Shown here one piece after another: positions 46,330-55,340 of a DNA stretch of 64,000 nt. The position numbers and the translations under genes were made by a program. The notes under the pieces are model-generated. The model was not told where the DNA came from and searched no databases. It saw nothing but the letters and a program-made list of their open reading frames with translations. Origin of the DNA: 'Cynodon dactylon' phytoplasma (GTDB lineage Bacteria > Bacillota_I > Bacilli_A > Acholeplasmatales > Acholeplasmataceae); NCBI RefSeq assembly GCF_009268075.1, contig NZ_VWOH01000001.1, positions 170,169 through 234,168 of the forward strand, read 5' to 3'. Each line of letters opens with the position of its first letter. Position 1 is the stretch's first letter.

Positions 46330-49300
46330 TTATATATATTTTTTTTCATTTTCTATTGTAAAATTTTCTATAACAGCATAATCATCTTCTTTAATAATGA
46401 TTAAATTAGTTGTGATATGAGGTAAAATATTAATTATTCTCTGAGGAGGTACAGCAATTATAAATTGAATTTTTAATTCATTAAAAAAAGACATCATTGC
46501 GTCTATTCTGTTTTCATCCATATTATTAAAAGCTTCATCAAATAAAACTAAACATCCTTTTTCATAGTTATTTTCGAATAATAATTGTTCAAAACAAATA
46601 GTAATTATTATATAAAAAGGTACTTGTGTTTCTCCACCTGATTTTTCCCTAAAAACTTTCGAAAATAAAGATAAATTACCTTCTTTATCTTTTATTTGTA
46701 TATCATAATTTAAATAATTTCTATAATCAAAAAAATCATATATTGATTTTTCATATTCTGTATTAAAAGATGTTATTTTTTCGAATAATTCATCTAATAA
46801 AATTTTTTTATAATTTTTTATGTTATCGATAAATAAATCAATTTCTTTTTTATCATCTTTTTCTATATTTTTTTCCATAAATATTGGGTAATATTTTTTA
46901 TATTCTATGTTTTCAGATGGTTTAGTCATTATTTGATAATAATCATTACCAAAAGGTCTATTTTTTAAAATTTCATTTAATTTTTGAATTTGTTGTTTTG
47001 CATTATCTAAACTTTCTTTTAATTTATTGACAAATTCTTCTTTAAATATTATTTCTATTTTGATACTTAATTCTCTAGCTTCTTGTTCATAATTTATTAA
47101 ATTTTTTAAATTAATCAAATTATATTCTTGAATAAAATATTCTATATTTTCTATTTTAGCTTCTATATTTATTAAATTATTTTGTTCTATATATGAATTC
47201 ATTTGAGTAATTATTTCTATTTTTTCTTTATTTTGTTGTTTTTCTATCTTTATTAGATTTTCTTTTATGTCGTTTAGTATGAATTCATAGTTGTTTTCAT
47301 ATTTAATATAATAACTGTTTAGTTTAATTTTGGTAGCTTCTATATTTTTAATTTCTTTTTTATCTATTTCTTTTAATTCTTTACTTATTGTTTGTAATTC
47401 TTCTTTAGTTTGGATGATTTTGTTTTCTAAAATACTAATTTGATTTGTTTTTTCAGCAATATTAAATAAAATTTGATCTAGTTTTTTTGTGGATTGTTTT
47501 TTTTCTTCTTCTATATTTTTTAACTTATTTTCTTTTTGAAATAAATTTGGGTCATTTTGTATCTTTTTGATTTCGTTTTTTATTTTTTGGTTTACAGAAA
47601 TATATTCTGATAATTCTTTTTGCCATAAAATATAATCTTTAATGTTAAAAGAAGACAAATGACTACTATTTATTAAAAATTCTGATTCTTCAATTTTTTG
47701 AAAAATTTCTTGATTTTTTTTGAACTCTTGTTGAATATTATCTTTTTCTTCTATTAGTATTGTTTTTCTTATTTTTCTAGAATTTATACCTATAAAAGGA
47801 ATTTTATAAGTTTTAGGATTTAATTGTTGTGCAGTAAAATTACTATAAAGCATACCTTGAGGAGTAATAGCAGTTTTGTGATTTTTTAAATTTTGAATAT
47901 CTAATTCACATATTATATGTGATAATAATAATTTGACGTAATTTAATGCATATTTATGATCTGATTTTATTTTAGAAGCTAAACTATTTTCATTATCTTT
48001 GATGAAAGGTATTTGTTCTACATTTACTAATCCTATATCATAAATTTTTTCTTGAGATTGAATTTTTTGATATATATTTAGAGATTGATCAAAAAAACGT
48101 GCATCAATTATTAAATTAAATTTTCTTTTTCCTAAAAAACCTTCAATAGAATTTCTCCATATTTCTTCTTTAATTTCTATTAATTCACAAAGAGGATATA
48201 TAGGAATTGTTTCGTTTGTTATACAAGATAAGTTTTCTTTTATTTTATTTATTAATTTAATAACATTTTGATTATAACTTGGTAAAATGCTGTTTATAAT
48301 TTCAATATCATTTTGTTTTTGTAAAATTTCTTTTTTTAATTTTTCAATTATTTGATTAATATTATTTTTTTTAATGTTAATAGATATTTTTTCTTTATTT
48401 AATTTTTCTGATAATTCAAAAAAAATTTTCTGTAATAATAAATAATTTTGATCTTTTATATTTTTTAAAAAAAAATTTATTTTTTGAATATTTTGTTTAA
48501 AAAAATCATCTTCTGTTAAATCTGAAATTTTTTTTAAAATATTCAATTCTTTTTCTAATTTTGTTTCAAAAATGAATATTTTATTTTCTAAATTTTTAAT
48601 AACATTTTGGTTTTCGTTTTGATTTTTTTCCAAAGAAGATAACAAAATATTTAAATTATCTTCTTTTTTAAATATTTTTAATTTTAATATTTTTTCATTT
48701 ATTGATTCTAAATCTAAGTTTTGTTTGTTTTTTTGAAAAGATAAATTTTGTATTTCTATTTCTAAATATTTTTTTTTATTTATAAATTGTTTTAAGTTTT
48801 CTTCTATTTTTTTTAATAAAATGATTTTATGGATAGAAAGATTAATTTTTTTTTGATTTTGAAGTAATTTTATTTTTTGATTACATTCTATAATTTTTTT
48901 TAATTTTTCTGATTTCTTTTTTTCAATTTTAATTTGATTTTCTATTTTTTTTAACTGTTGTACGCTATTTTTTAAACTAATAATATCAATAGGATTTTCT
49001 TCTAAAAGAAATTCAAAAACGAAATTTTGTAAGTTTAAAGGTTTAAAAGCTAAAGCTTTAGGTAAAATTTTAACATATTTTGTTATATTGATATTTAGAA
49101 ATATTTCAAGAGCTTTTTGATAATTTTTTTTAGTATCAAAAAAATCAAAATTATTATCTTTTTTTTTAAAAAAAGAACGTATTTGTTGAATATTTTTAGG
49201 TTTATTGTCTGATATTAAAGTTTCTTCTTCTAAATTGGTATTATTTATAATATAGAATTTTTCTTTCAGAATACCATTATATGGTAATTCTAAAACACAA

Positions 49301-49626
49301 CCTAAAATTGTATATTTATTTTGTTTTTCACTATAGAATTCTAAACAAATATGAGTGATAACATCTTTATTTCTTAAAAATTCTTTATTTTCTGCTCCAA
49401 TTTTACCTTTTATATAATTTTCTAAGGAACGTTTAGCGTTTTCGTTAGCTGCTATATTAAATCTAGTTCCTGATTTACCTCCTATAAGAACGTATTGTAA
49501 AGCATCTAATAGAGTTGATTTTCCAGCACCGTTTTCTCCTGAAATTAAGGTATTATCTTTAATATCTATTGTTTGCGATGAAAAAAGATGCCAGTTTATT
49601 AATTTTATTTTAGTTAATTTTGTCAT
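46330..49626 (-). CDS. SMC-like ATPase of JetC/MksB type (Wadjet/condensin-like)
   Basis: A 1098-residue SMC-like ATPase. It begins KIKLINWHLFSSQTIDI with Walker A GENGAGKST at 30-38. Two long Lys/Glu/Ile-rich coiled coils (about 215-460 and 640-900) flank a hinge-like globular region (about 470-620). At the C-terminus come the ABC signature KSGGETQVPFYI (Ser996) and Walker B LVLFDEAFNNMDENRIDAMM (Asp1030, Glu1031), then QFIIAVPPQRIINILP. This ending is characteristic of JetC/COG4913 proteins, the SMC subunit of Wadjet and MksBEF-like complexes, not of RecN, SbcC or Smc. It follows a JetB-like gene by 12 bases. Confidence 0.88.
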   Translation of the reverse strand: MTKLTKIKLINWHLFSSQTIDIKDNTLISGENGAGKSTLLDALQYVLIGGKSGTRFNIAANENAKRSLENYIKGKIGAENKEFLRNKDVITHICLEFYSEKQNKYTILGCVLELPYNGILKEKFYIINNTNLEEETLISDNKPKNIQQIRSFFKKKDNNFDFFDTKKNYQKALEIFLNINITKYVKILPKALAFKPLNLQNFVFEFLLEENPIDIISLKNSVQQLKKIENQIKIEKKKSEKLKKIIECNQKIKLLQNQKKINLSIHKIILLKKIEENLKQFINKKKYLEIEIQNLSFQKNKQNLDLESINEKILKLKIFKKEDNLNILLSSLEKNQNENQNVIKNLENKIFIFETKLEKELNILKKISDLTEDDFFKQNIQKINFFLKNIKDQNYLLLQKIFFELSEKLNKEKISINIKKNNINQIIEKLKKEILQKQNDIEIINSILPSYNQNVIKLINKIKENLSCITNETIPIYPLCELIEIKEEIWRNSIEGFLGKRKFNLIIDARFFDQSLNIYQKIQSQEKIYDIGLVNVEQIPFIKDNENSLASKIKSDHKYALNYVKLLLSHIICELDIQNLKNHKTAITPQGMLYSNFTAQQLNPKTYKIPFIGINSRKIRKTILIEEKDNIQQEFKKNQEIFQKIEESEFLINSSHLSSFNIKDYILWQKELSEYISVNQKIKNEIKKIQNDPNLFQKENKLKNIEEEKKQSTKKLDQILFNIAEKTNQISILENKIIQTKEELQTISKELKEIDKKEIKNIEATKIKLNSYYIKYENNYEFILNDIKENLIKIEKQQNKEKIEIITQMNSYIEQNNLINIEAKIENIEYFIQEYNLINLKNLINYEQEARELSIKIEIIFKEEFVNKLKESLDNAKQQIQKLNEILKNRPFGNDYYQIMTKPSENIEYKKYYPIFMEKNIEKDDKKEIDLFIDNIKNYKKILLDELFEKITSFNTEYEKSIYDFFDYRNYLNYDIQIKDKEGNLSLFSKVFREKSGGETQVPFYIIITICFEQLLFENNYEKGCLVLFDEAFNNMDENRIDAMMSFFNELKIQFIIAVPPQRIINILPHITTNLIIIKEDDYAVIENFTIENEKKYI

Positions 49627-49638
49627 TTTTTTATGTTA

Positions 49639-50277
49639 TTATTCTTTATTTTTAATATTCAAATTTAATATTTTTTGATATTGTTGAACTGTTTCTAAAT
49701 CTATTAAATGCATTATAGTAGGATAAATTTTTATAATTAAATCTTCAGTTAAGTTATTGCTTATGTTTTTATTGTCATAGAAATCTATTATATTATATTT
49801 ATATAACATAGATAATATTTTTTTCATTTTTTCTTTGGTAATTTTTTTAATTTCTGTATAACCAATATTTCCTAATTCTTTATAAATATCTTGAAGATAA
49901 ATTTCTATGATAGACATAGATGGGCTAGATTCTTTTTTGTTATAGAATAGAATACATATTGCTAGTAAAACTAAACTTTCTTCTTTATTTAGTTTGAGTT
50001 TGTTAAAATTATTTTTACTTTTTATAAAAATAACTTCATTTTCGTTTTTTATTTTTAATTCAAAATCTGCTAATTTGAAAAAAAATGAAAAAATATCTTT
50101 ATACAAAACTATAAAATGATAATCATTTATATCGGATTTTTTTTTAGAGGTTATGAAATTTACTTGTAGTAGTTTATTTATAATTCTAGAAAAAAATTTT
50201 TTTTCTTTTTCTTCTAATTTTTCAAATTTTTTAGAAAATTCATGAGCAGATTTTAATTCTTCATTTGAATCTAATAT
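49639..50277 (-). CDS. JetB/MksE-type (DUF4194) partner of the SMC-like ATPase, apparent AUA start
   Basis: The frame is open from a stop at 50281-50283 and contains no ATG, GTG or TTG until a TTG at 50106, which would cut off about 57 residues. The upstream part (FFSRIINKLLQVNF ... DYHFIVLYKDIFSFFFKLADF) reads as the normal start of a DUF4194 domain. AAGGAG at 50286-50291 points to ATA at 50277 (8 bases) or ATT at 50280 (5 bases). The product is about 212 residues. KLNKEESLVLLAICILFYN and IKIYPTIMHLIDLETVQQYQKIL fit DUF4194/JetB, the winged-helix KITE subunit of Wadjet. JetA and JetD are not adjacent. Confidence 0.75.
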   Translation of the reverse strand: MLDSNEELKSAHEFSKKFEKLEEKEKKFFSRIINKLLQVNFITSKKKSDINDYHFIVLYKDIFSFFFKLADFELKIKNENEVIFIKSKNNFNKLKLNKEESLVLLAICILFYNKKESSPSMSIIEIYLQDIYKELGNIGYTEIKKITKEKMKKILSMLYKYNIIDFYDNKNISNNLTEDLIIKIYPTIMHLIDLETVQQYQKILNLNIKNKE

Positions 50278-50345
50278 AATTTATTCTCCTTAATTACTTC
50301 TACAATTTTAAATTTTTAAAATATTTATTTATTATTTTAATGAAA

Positions 50346-51131
50346 TTAGACTAATTTTTCTTTTTTAAAAAAATCAAATATTTTATTTTCTTCAATATGA
50401 GGTGTTATAAAACTGGAATTTTTTTTTAAAAAATCATATTGACTATTCCCCATAACAATGGAAATATCAGCTTGTTGTAACATTTCTTGATCATTACAAC
50501 CATCACCAACACAGATTAATTCATGTTTAGGATAATTTTTTTTTATTTTATTAATACCGAAAAATTTATTAATATCTTTTAAAGTGATATCTATGTGTTT
50601 TTCCCAATAATACCTATTAAAATGATCTTCTTTATCTAGTATTTTTTTAATTTTATTTGCATCTATTCCGAATATATTTATCATATAAATTCTTTCTTTT
50701 AAATGAAATTTATTATCTATAGGTGTTTTGATCATTCTATTCCATTCTTTAATAAATGGTAAGTTTTCAATATTTCCGTTATGAAACAAAGCTTCTTTTT
50801 CTTTTCCTATATTGGCTATTACTACTTTATGTAAATTAATTTTTTGAATTAATTCAATAATTTTTTCTTTAGGTATTGGGTTTTCGTCTATAATTTTATT
50901 ATTCTTTATAGTTACTGCTCCATTCGATATTATAAAATATTTGAAAAAAGGTAATATTTTTTTTATAACATCTAAATTTTTATAATTTCTACCAGTAGCT
51001 ATACCTAATATTGTATCTGGTTTTTTGGATAATTCTAAAATAAGTTTTTCTGTTTGTGGTAAAACTTCTTTTTTGTTGTTACTGTATAAAGTTTCATCAA
51101 CATCAAAAAAGAATATTCTTTTTTTATTTAT
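50346..51131 (-). CDS. HAD-superfamily (Cof-type) phosphatase, apparent AUA start
   Basis: About 262 residues. Motif I FFFDVDETL (Asp10, Asp12) lies at the N-terminus, ATGRNYKNLDVI and ISNGAV follow, and motif IV GDGCNDQEMLQQADISIVMGN is near the end, with a C2 cap between. This is a Cof-type sugar-phosphate or nucleotide phosphatase; substrate unknown. An ATG start exists only at 50789, which would remove the catalytic Asp. The frame is open to a stop at 51153-51155, and AGGAGG (51140-51145) sits 8 bases before ATA at 51131, giving M-N-K-K-R-I-F-F-F-D. It is upstream of the JetB-JetC genes, with a 68-base gap. Confidence 0.85.
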   Translation of the reverse strand: MNKKRIFFFDVDETLYSNNKKEVLPQTEKLILELSKKPDTILGIATGRNYKNLDVIKKILPFFKYFIISNGAVTIKNNKIIDENPIPKEKIIELIQKINLHKVVIANIGKEKEALFHNGNIENLPFIKEWNRMIKTPIDNKFHLKERIYMINIFGIDANKIKKILDKEDHFNRYYWEKHIDITLKDINKFFGINKIKKNYPKHELICVGDGCNDQEMLQQADISIVMGNSQYDFLKKNSSFITPHIEENKIFDFFKKEKLV

Positions 51132-52045
51132 TGTTAGATCCTCCTCATTAATTTATTATTATTATTTTATAAAAAAAAGAAAATAAAAATGATTTTATAA
51201 AAAAATAATAATAATGAATTAAAAAAGAATAATAATTACTAATATTATATCAAAAAATATTTAAGACATTATATTTTATTAACTTTTTTGAAAATAACTT
51301 AATCAAAATTAAATTGAAAATTTAATAAGGAATAAACATGACAAAAAAAGATATTTATTAAAAAAAAATTTTAAACTTTTTTTTGTTTTAATTTTTTAGA
51401 TTTGAAACTCTAACTGAATAAAGCAGTGTTATAACAAAAAAAACTTTAAATTCTATTATAGATATATTTTTAATTATTAGTAGACATTTATTAGATACTA
51501 TCATATATTATAACATATCATCTTAAATCAAAATAAAATCTTAATTAATAAAGAATTAAGAAGTTAATAGATATTCAAAAAAAATCTTAATAATAAAAAT
51601 AATAATAAATTAAAAAAATTTTTTTCAAATATTTAATTCAGATAAATAGAAAAATTAAAATAAAGTATTTGCTTAAATTATAAATAAATTTTAATTTATA
51701 AAATTTTTCTTAATTTTATATAAAACTTTTGGCATTTAATGGAAATGAATTTGGGTAAAATATTTTTTTATTAATAAATCTTCATAAAATTTTAAAATTA
51801 ATTTAAAGATAACTATTTATTTAAATTTTAGATTATAAAGAAAAAGTTTATTATGAAACAATTGTAACAATTATTAAAAGAAAATTTTTAATGAAAATTA
51901 TCGTTTATAGTTTGGATATAATAAATTAAAAAAAAATATTTATAATGAAAATACTATATTTTTTTAAATAAAATCGAAAATTGTTTAGAATAAAGTAAAT
52001 TTTTATGACTAATTAATTTTATTTCTAATTTTATACTATTTTCAA

Positions 52046-52073
52046 TTGACTTTTTTATTATTTAGTTCATAAT
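52046..52073 (+). promoter_or_regulatory. Promoter candidate of the 52190 gene
   Basis: TTGACT (52046-52051), 16 bases, then CATAAT (52068-52073), with TAATAT as an overlapping alternative. It leads to a leader of about 110 bases. Confidence 0.45.
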
Positions 52074-52078
52074 ATCTA

Positions 52079-52111
52079 AGTTTATAATATTCCCCAGTTT
52101 ATAATATTCCC
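52079..52111 (+). repeat. 17-bp direct repeat in the leader of the 52190 gene
   Basis: Two adjacent copies of AGTTTATAATATTCCC with a 17-base period directly follow the predicted transcription start. The C-runs stand out in this A+T-rich region. Confidence 0.8.
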
Positions 52112-52189
52112 AATGCAGTTATTTTAATATCATATATTTTATATCTAGAATAAAAAAAAAAATTAAGAGTAAAGTGAGGTTTTTATTAG

Positions 52190-53290
52190 ATGTTAATATT
52201 ATTGAAAATTAAAAAAATATGGACTAATTTTAGAATCAGTAATTTAAAAATTTGTTTTTTATTTTTATCTTTGGTTTTTTCAATGAATTATGTTAAGAAT
52301 TATGTAAATGCTGCTAAATCAAAAATTCAATTCTTAGATAATCAAGTTTTAGGAAATGACAATCAAAATGATAATCAATTATCAGAAATGAGTATTAATC
52401 ATAATAATGAATATGATGCTTCAACATCAATAGAAAAACATAATTATGAAAAAGGCAAATTTCCAAAAGTGAAAAAATATATTTGTTCTTTATTTTCTTC
52501 TGATTCTGTTTTATATAAAAATGAAGAAAAAGAACAAAAATCGAAAGAAATAAATAATTTTTTATCATCTTTAGAAAACAAAAATAATGAATTAGAAAAC
52601 AAAAATAATGAATTAGAAAACAAAAATAATGAATTAGAAAACAAAAATAATGAATTAGAAATGAAAATTCAGGAATTAAACAATCAGAATAGTTTGTTAA
52701 GTAAAAATATTCGTGCTAATAATAAACGCAGAAAGGCCGATCATCGTATAATAAAAAAAAATAATAAAATAAAAAAGATAAAACAAAAGTTTAGCCCATC
52801 ATCTATTCATAAAACTGTCGTTAAATTTGAAAATTTTATTGAAGAAATAAATGTATTGGTTAATCAATCGATAAACATTAGATTAAAAGAATTAGAAACG
52901 AAAGAAGTAAATTCTGAAGAATATAAAAAATTATTAGAATATAAGAGTTTTTTGTTGTTACAACAAAGTTATTTTAAAATGAAAACAAAAATGTTATTAG
53001 ATTCTAATTTAATGGAAGAGTTTAAAAAAGATATTCAAAATATCATTTTTGATAGTATAGAACATAATAATAAAAATTCTCATATTAAAAAACCATTTAT
53101 TGATTTTATTTTAAAATTAGATTTTTCTTCTTTTCTGAAAGAATTTAATAAAATGGTAGAAATGAATCGAATAAAAGATATATTAGAAAAAAGATATGAT
53201 GAAAAATCTGAATATTTAGTAAATTTTGACACTTTTTGGCAACAACAAAGAACTTATTTAGAAAACATGATATTTGCTTGTGAAAATTAA
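52190..53290 (+). CDS. Sec-exported coiled-coil protein, candidate effector
   Basis: A 366-residue protein. Basic residues and a hydrophobic core (about 20-31) are followed by a likely cleavage site at NYVNA/AKSK (about 41). No later membrane helix is seen, so the mature protein should be released. Residues 129-156 are four perfect copies of ENKNNEL, a heptad that would form a coiled coil, encoded by a 21-base tandem repeat. A basic patch NKRRKADHRIIKKNNKIKKIK follows (about 178-200), like a nuclear-targeting or nucleic-acid-binding stretch. The C-terminal 160 residues are helical. It is not recognised as any known effector. ATG start with AAGTGAGG upstream. Confidence 0.65.
   Translation: MLILLKIKKIWTNFRISNLKICFLFLSLVFSMNYVKNYVNAAKSKIQFLDNQVLGNDNQNDNQLSEMSINHNNEYDASTSIEKHNYEKGKFPKVKKYICSLFSSDSVLYKNEEKEQKSKEINNFLSSLENKNNELENKNNELENKNNELENKNNELEMKIQELNNQNSLLSKNIRANNKRRKADHRIIKKNNKIKKIKQKFSPSSIHKTVVKFENFIEEINVLVNQSINIRLKELETKEVNSEEYKKLLEYKSFLLLQQSYFKMKTKMLLDSNLMEEFKKDIQNIIFDSIEHNNKNSHIKKPFIDFILKLDFSSFLKEFNKMVEMNRIKDILEKRYDEKSEYLVNFDTFWQQQRTYLENMIFACEN
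52574..52657 (+). repeat. Four in-frame 21-bp repeats coding ENKNNEL
   Basis: Four near-identical 21-base units lie in the coding frame of the 52190 gene. Because 21 is a multiple of three, gain or loss of units would change coiled-coil length without breaking the frame. Confidence 0.9.
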
Positions 53291-53347
53291 ATAAAGTTAT
53301 TATGTTTGATCCTAACTTCCTATCATTTATTTAATATAAATTTTAAT

Positions 53348-53405
53348 AATATAAAACCAAAAAAAATATTTTTTTTCTCTTTTGGTTTTATATTATATTT
53401 TCTTT
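53348..53405 (+). terminator. Rho-independent terminator after the 52190 gene
   Basis: A perfect 15-bp stem (53348-53362 with 53380-53394; AATATAAAACCAAAA and its complement) is followed by T-rich sequence. Confidence 0.8.
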
Positions 53406-53493
53406 TTTTAAAGTAAAATAAGAAACTATAATATAATATACATCTAATAATCTTTTTATTTTATTCTGCTCATAATAGATCAAAGAAAGGATT

Positions 53494-54102
53494 TTGTTAA
53501 TTTTGAATATGTTACATCGAAGTCGAAAAATTTATAATATAATGTTTTCTTTCTTTACTTTTATTTTGATTTTTTGCATTGTTATTTTGGGAATTATTTC
53601 AAAATATGTTTTCGCTATGAAACAAAATTATAAATCCGACCATAATAATAATACTAAAGATTTTTTAAGTAATTTCTCTAATAATCATTATTTTGAAGAA
53701 TCAGGAAGTTTTTCTCCAAATACTACCAACAATGTCCATTCACAATCTTCAAAAATTAATTTAGATTTATCTTTAACACCATCCTTTTCAGAACAAGAAG
53801 AAGAAAATTATTTAGATTTAAATTTAACTTTAAGTTTTAATTCAAAAAACTTGGAAAAAATAATAGAAGAACAAAATCACGAATCAAGACTTAAACATAA
53901 AAAAGAAAAACATAATCAATGTCAAAGAACATATCGAAAAAATAATCTAGAAAAAGTTAGAAGTTATGATCGAAGATATTATTTAACGAAATATCCGATA
54001 ATATTACAAAAAAAGAAAAAAAAAATAGAAGAATTTAAACAACAAAAAGCAGAAAAAATTAGAGAACAAGAATTAGATAAAAATACTATTAAATTTATTT
54101 AA
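53494..54102 (+). CDS. Sec-exported protein with two LxLxL (EAR-like) motifs, candidate plant-directed effector
   Basis: A 202-residue protein. A hydrophobic signal (about 17-35) ends with YVFA/MKQN, giving cleavage after Ala41 and a soluble mature protein of about 161 residues. An Asn/Ser-rich segment leads to LDLSLTP (residues 90-96) and LDLNLTL (107-113), both LxLxL and close to the DLNxxP form of plant EAR repressor motifs. Residues 134-190 are strongly basic (KHKKEKH, QRTYRKNNLEK, YDRRYY, KKKKKIEE), plausible for nuclear entry or nucleic-acid binding. No known effector is recognised. The start is uncertain: TTG 53494, TTG 53503 or ATG 53509; AAAGGA at 53486-53491 favours 53503. Confidence 0.65.
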   Translation: MLILNMLHRSRKIYNIMFSFFTFILIFCIVILGIISKYVFAMKQNYKSDHNNNTKDFLSNFSNNHYFEESGSFSPNTTNNVHSQSSKINLDLSLTPSFSEQEEENYLDLNLTLSFNSKNLEKIIEEQNHESRLKHKKEKHNQCQRTYRKNNLEKVRSYDRRYYLTKYPIILQKKKKKIEEFKQQKAEKIREQELDKNTIKFI

Positions 54103-55340
54103 ATTATAAAATTTTAAAATATCTAAATATATAATTTATTATTATTTTTTTGTTTTATCTTTTTATATATAAAACTCAAATAAATTATTATTGATTTTTT
54201 TTGTTTTTAACTTATTTAAAATAAATTTTCAGCGAATTAGATAAAAAAATAATTTTATGTAAAAATAAATTATTAATATTTTTAATAATATTTTATTAAA
54301 TATGCAAAATAGATATTTAAAAAAATAAATATTGAAAGAATTTTTGTTTTTTTCTAAATAAATCAACTATAAAAACATATATTATATAAAATGTTTTATA
54401 AATTGTTTTATATTAAAAGATAAAAGAAGAACAAAAGTTAATTATTTTTTCCAAATATTAAGAAAATATTTTTATTAAGCTAAAAAATATTTATTTTTAT
54501 TTTTTTGGTAATTGGTAATATATTTTTTATATTTTGAAACAATAAAAAATATTTAATTTTTAAAAATTTTAATATATTTTTTAATATTTTAATGATATTG
54601 AGATCTGTTTTGTTTTGAATAAAAAAATTTTGTTTTAGATTTGCTTCTTTTTTTAGAATATTATATATTAACCACTTTTTTATTTTTTATTATTTTTTCA
54701 TTTATAAAAATAAATTAATAATTAAAAAAATTTTATTTTAGTTTAATCTAATTCATTTTTTTAATTTATTTTAACTCTTTGTGTAAGGAAAAAATATAAT
54801 TTTTACTATTTTTATTTTTTTTAAAATAAAATTTTTTTTAATATGATAAAAAGTAATGATAAAAATAGATTATTTTATTTATAAATCTTTATTTATAAAT
54901 ATTATTATTGAAGTTTATATTTAATAACAATAAATTAAATTCAAAATTTTAGGATGAAATAAATAAAGAATTTTTAAAAATATTGAAAAATGAAAAAATG
55001 AATTTAAATAAATTTATTTGATTTATTTTATTTACTAATGTAGACTTTTAAATGATAGAATTATATAGTATAAGTTATTATAAACACACTGTTAAATTTT
55101 ATTTGTTTTTAAATGAAATTTTAATTTTTTGATTTTTATTTTTTTTATATAAAATTATGTTTCGTTAATTATGGCAGTAAATTTAATATATAACATGAAA
55201 TTTAAATAAATATTTTTTATCAAAAAATAAATAATTTAATAAAAACAGTCTATAAATTTTTATATATTTATTATAATTAATATTTATTTAATACAAAATT
55301 TATCAAAAGAAAGAAAATTGATTTAATATAAAGAGATTAT
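54103..55340. other. 1.2 kb gene-free region between the exported-protein genes and nusA
   Basis: It is highly A+T-rich with stops in every frame. I see no tRNA, no RNA gene, no hairpin of note and no rimP, which often precedes nusA. It must hold the nusA promoter. It may be decayed accessory DNA. Confidence 0.5.

Larger units (their letters stand above)
51132..52189. other. About 1 kb gene-free region upstream of the exported-protein island
   Basis: It is A+T-rich with many stops in all frames. A short reading frame with a ribosome site (AAGGA, ATG at 51338) stops after seven codons. Reading through the stops gives a basic stretch then a hydrophobic one, so a decayed exported-protein gene is possible but unproven. 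The last 150 bases carry the promoter and repeats of the 52190 gene. Confidence 0.5.

Noticed and set aside
51338..51361. A seven-codon frame with ribosome site, reading MTKKDIY
   Set aside because: It is too short to call. Reading through the stops gives a signal-like stretch, but the match to a decayed exported protein cannot be separated from chance in such A+T-rich DNA.
52444..52644. A minus-strand frame with repeated FSNSLFL
   Set aside because: It is the antisense reading of the ENKNNEL repeats of the exported protein.
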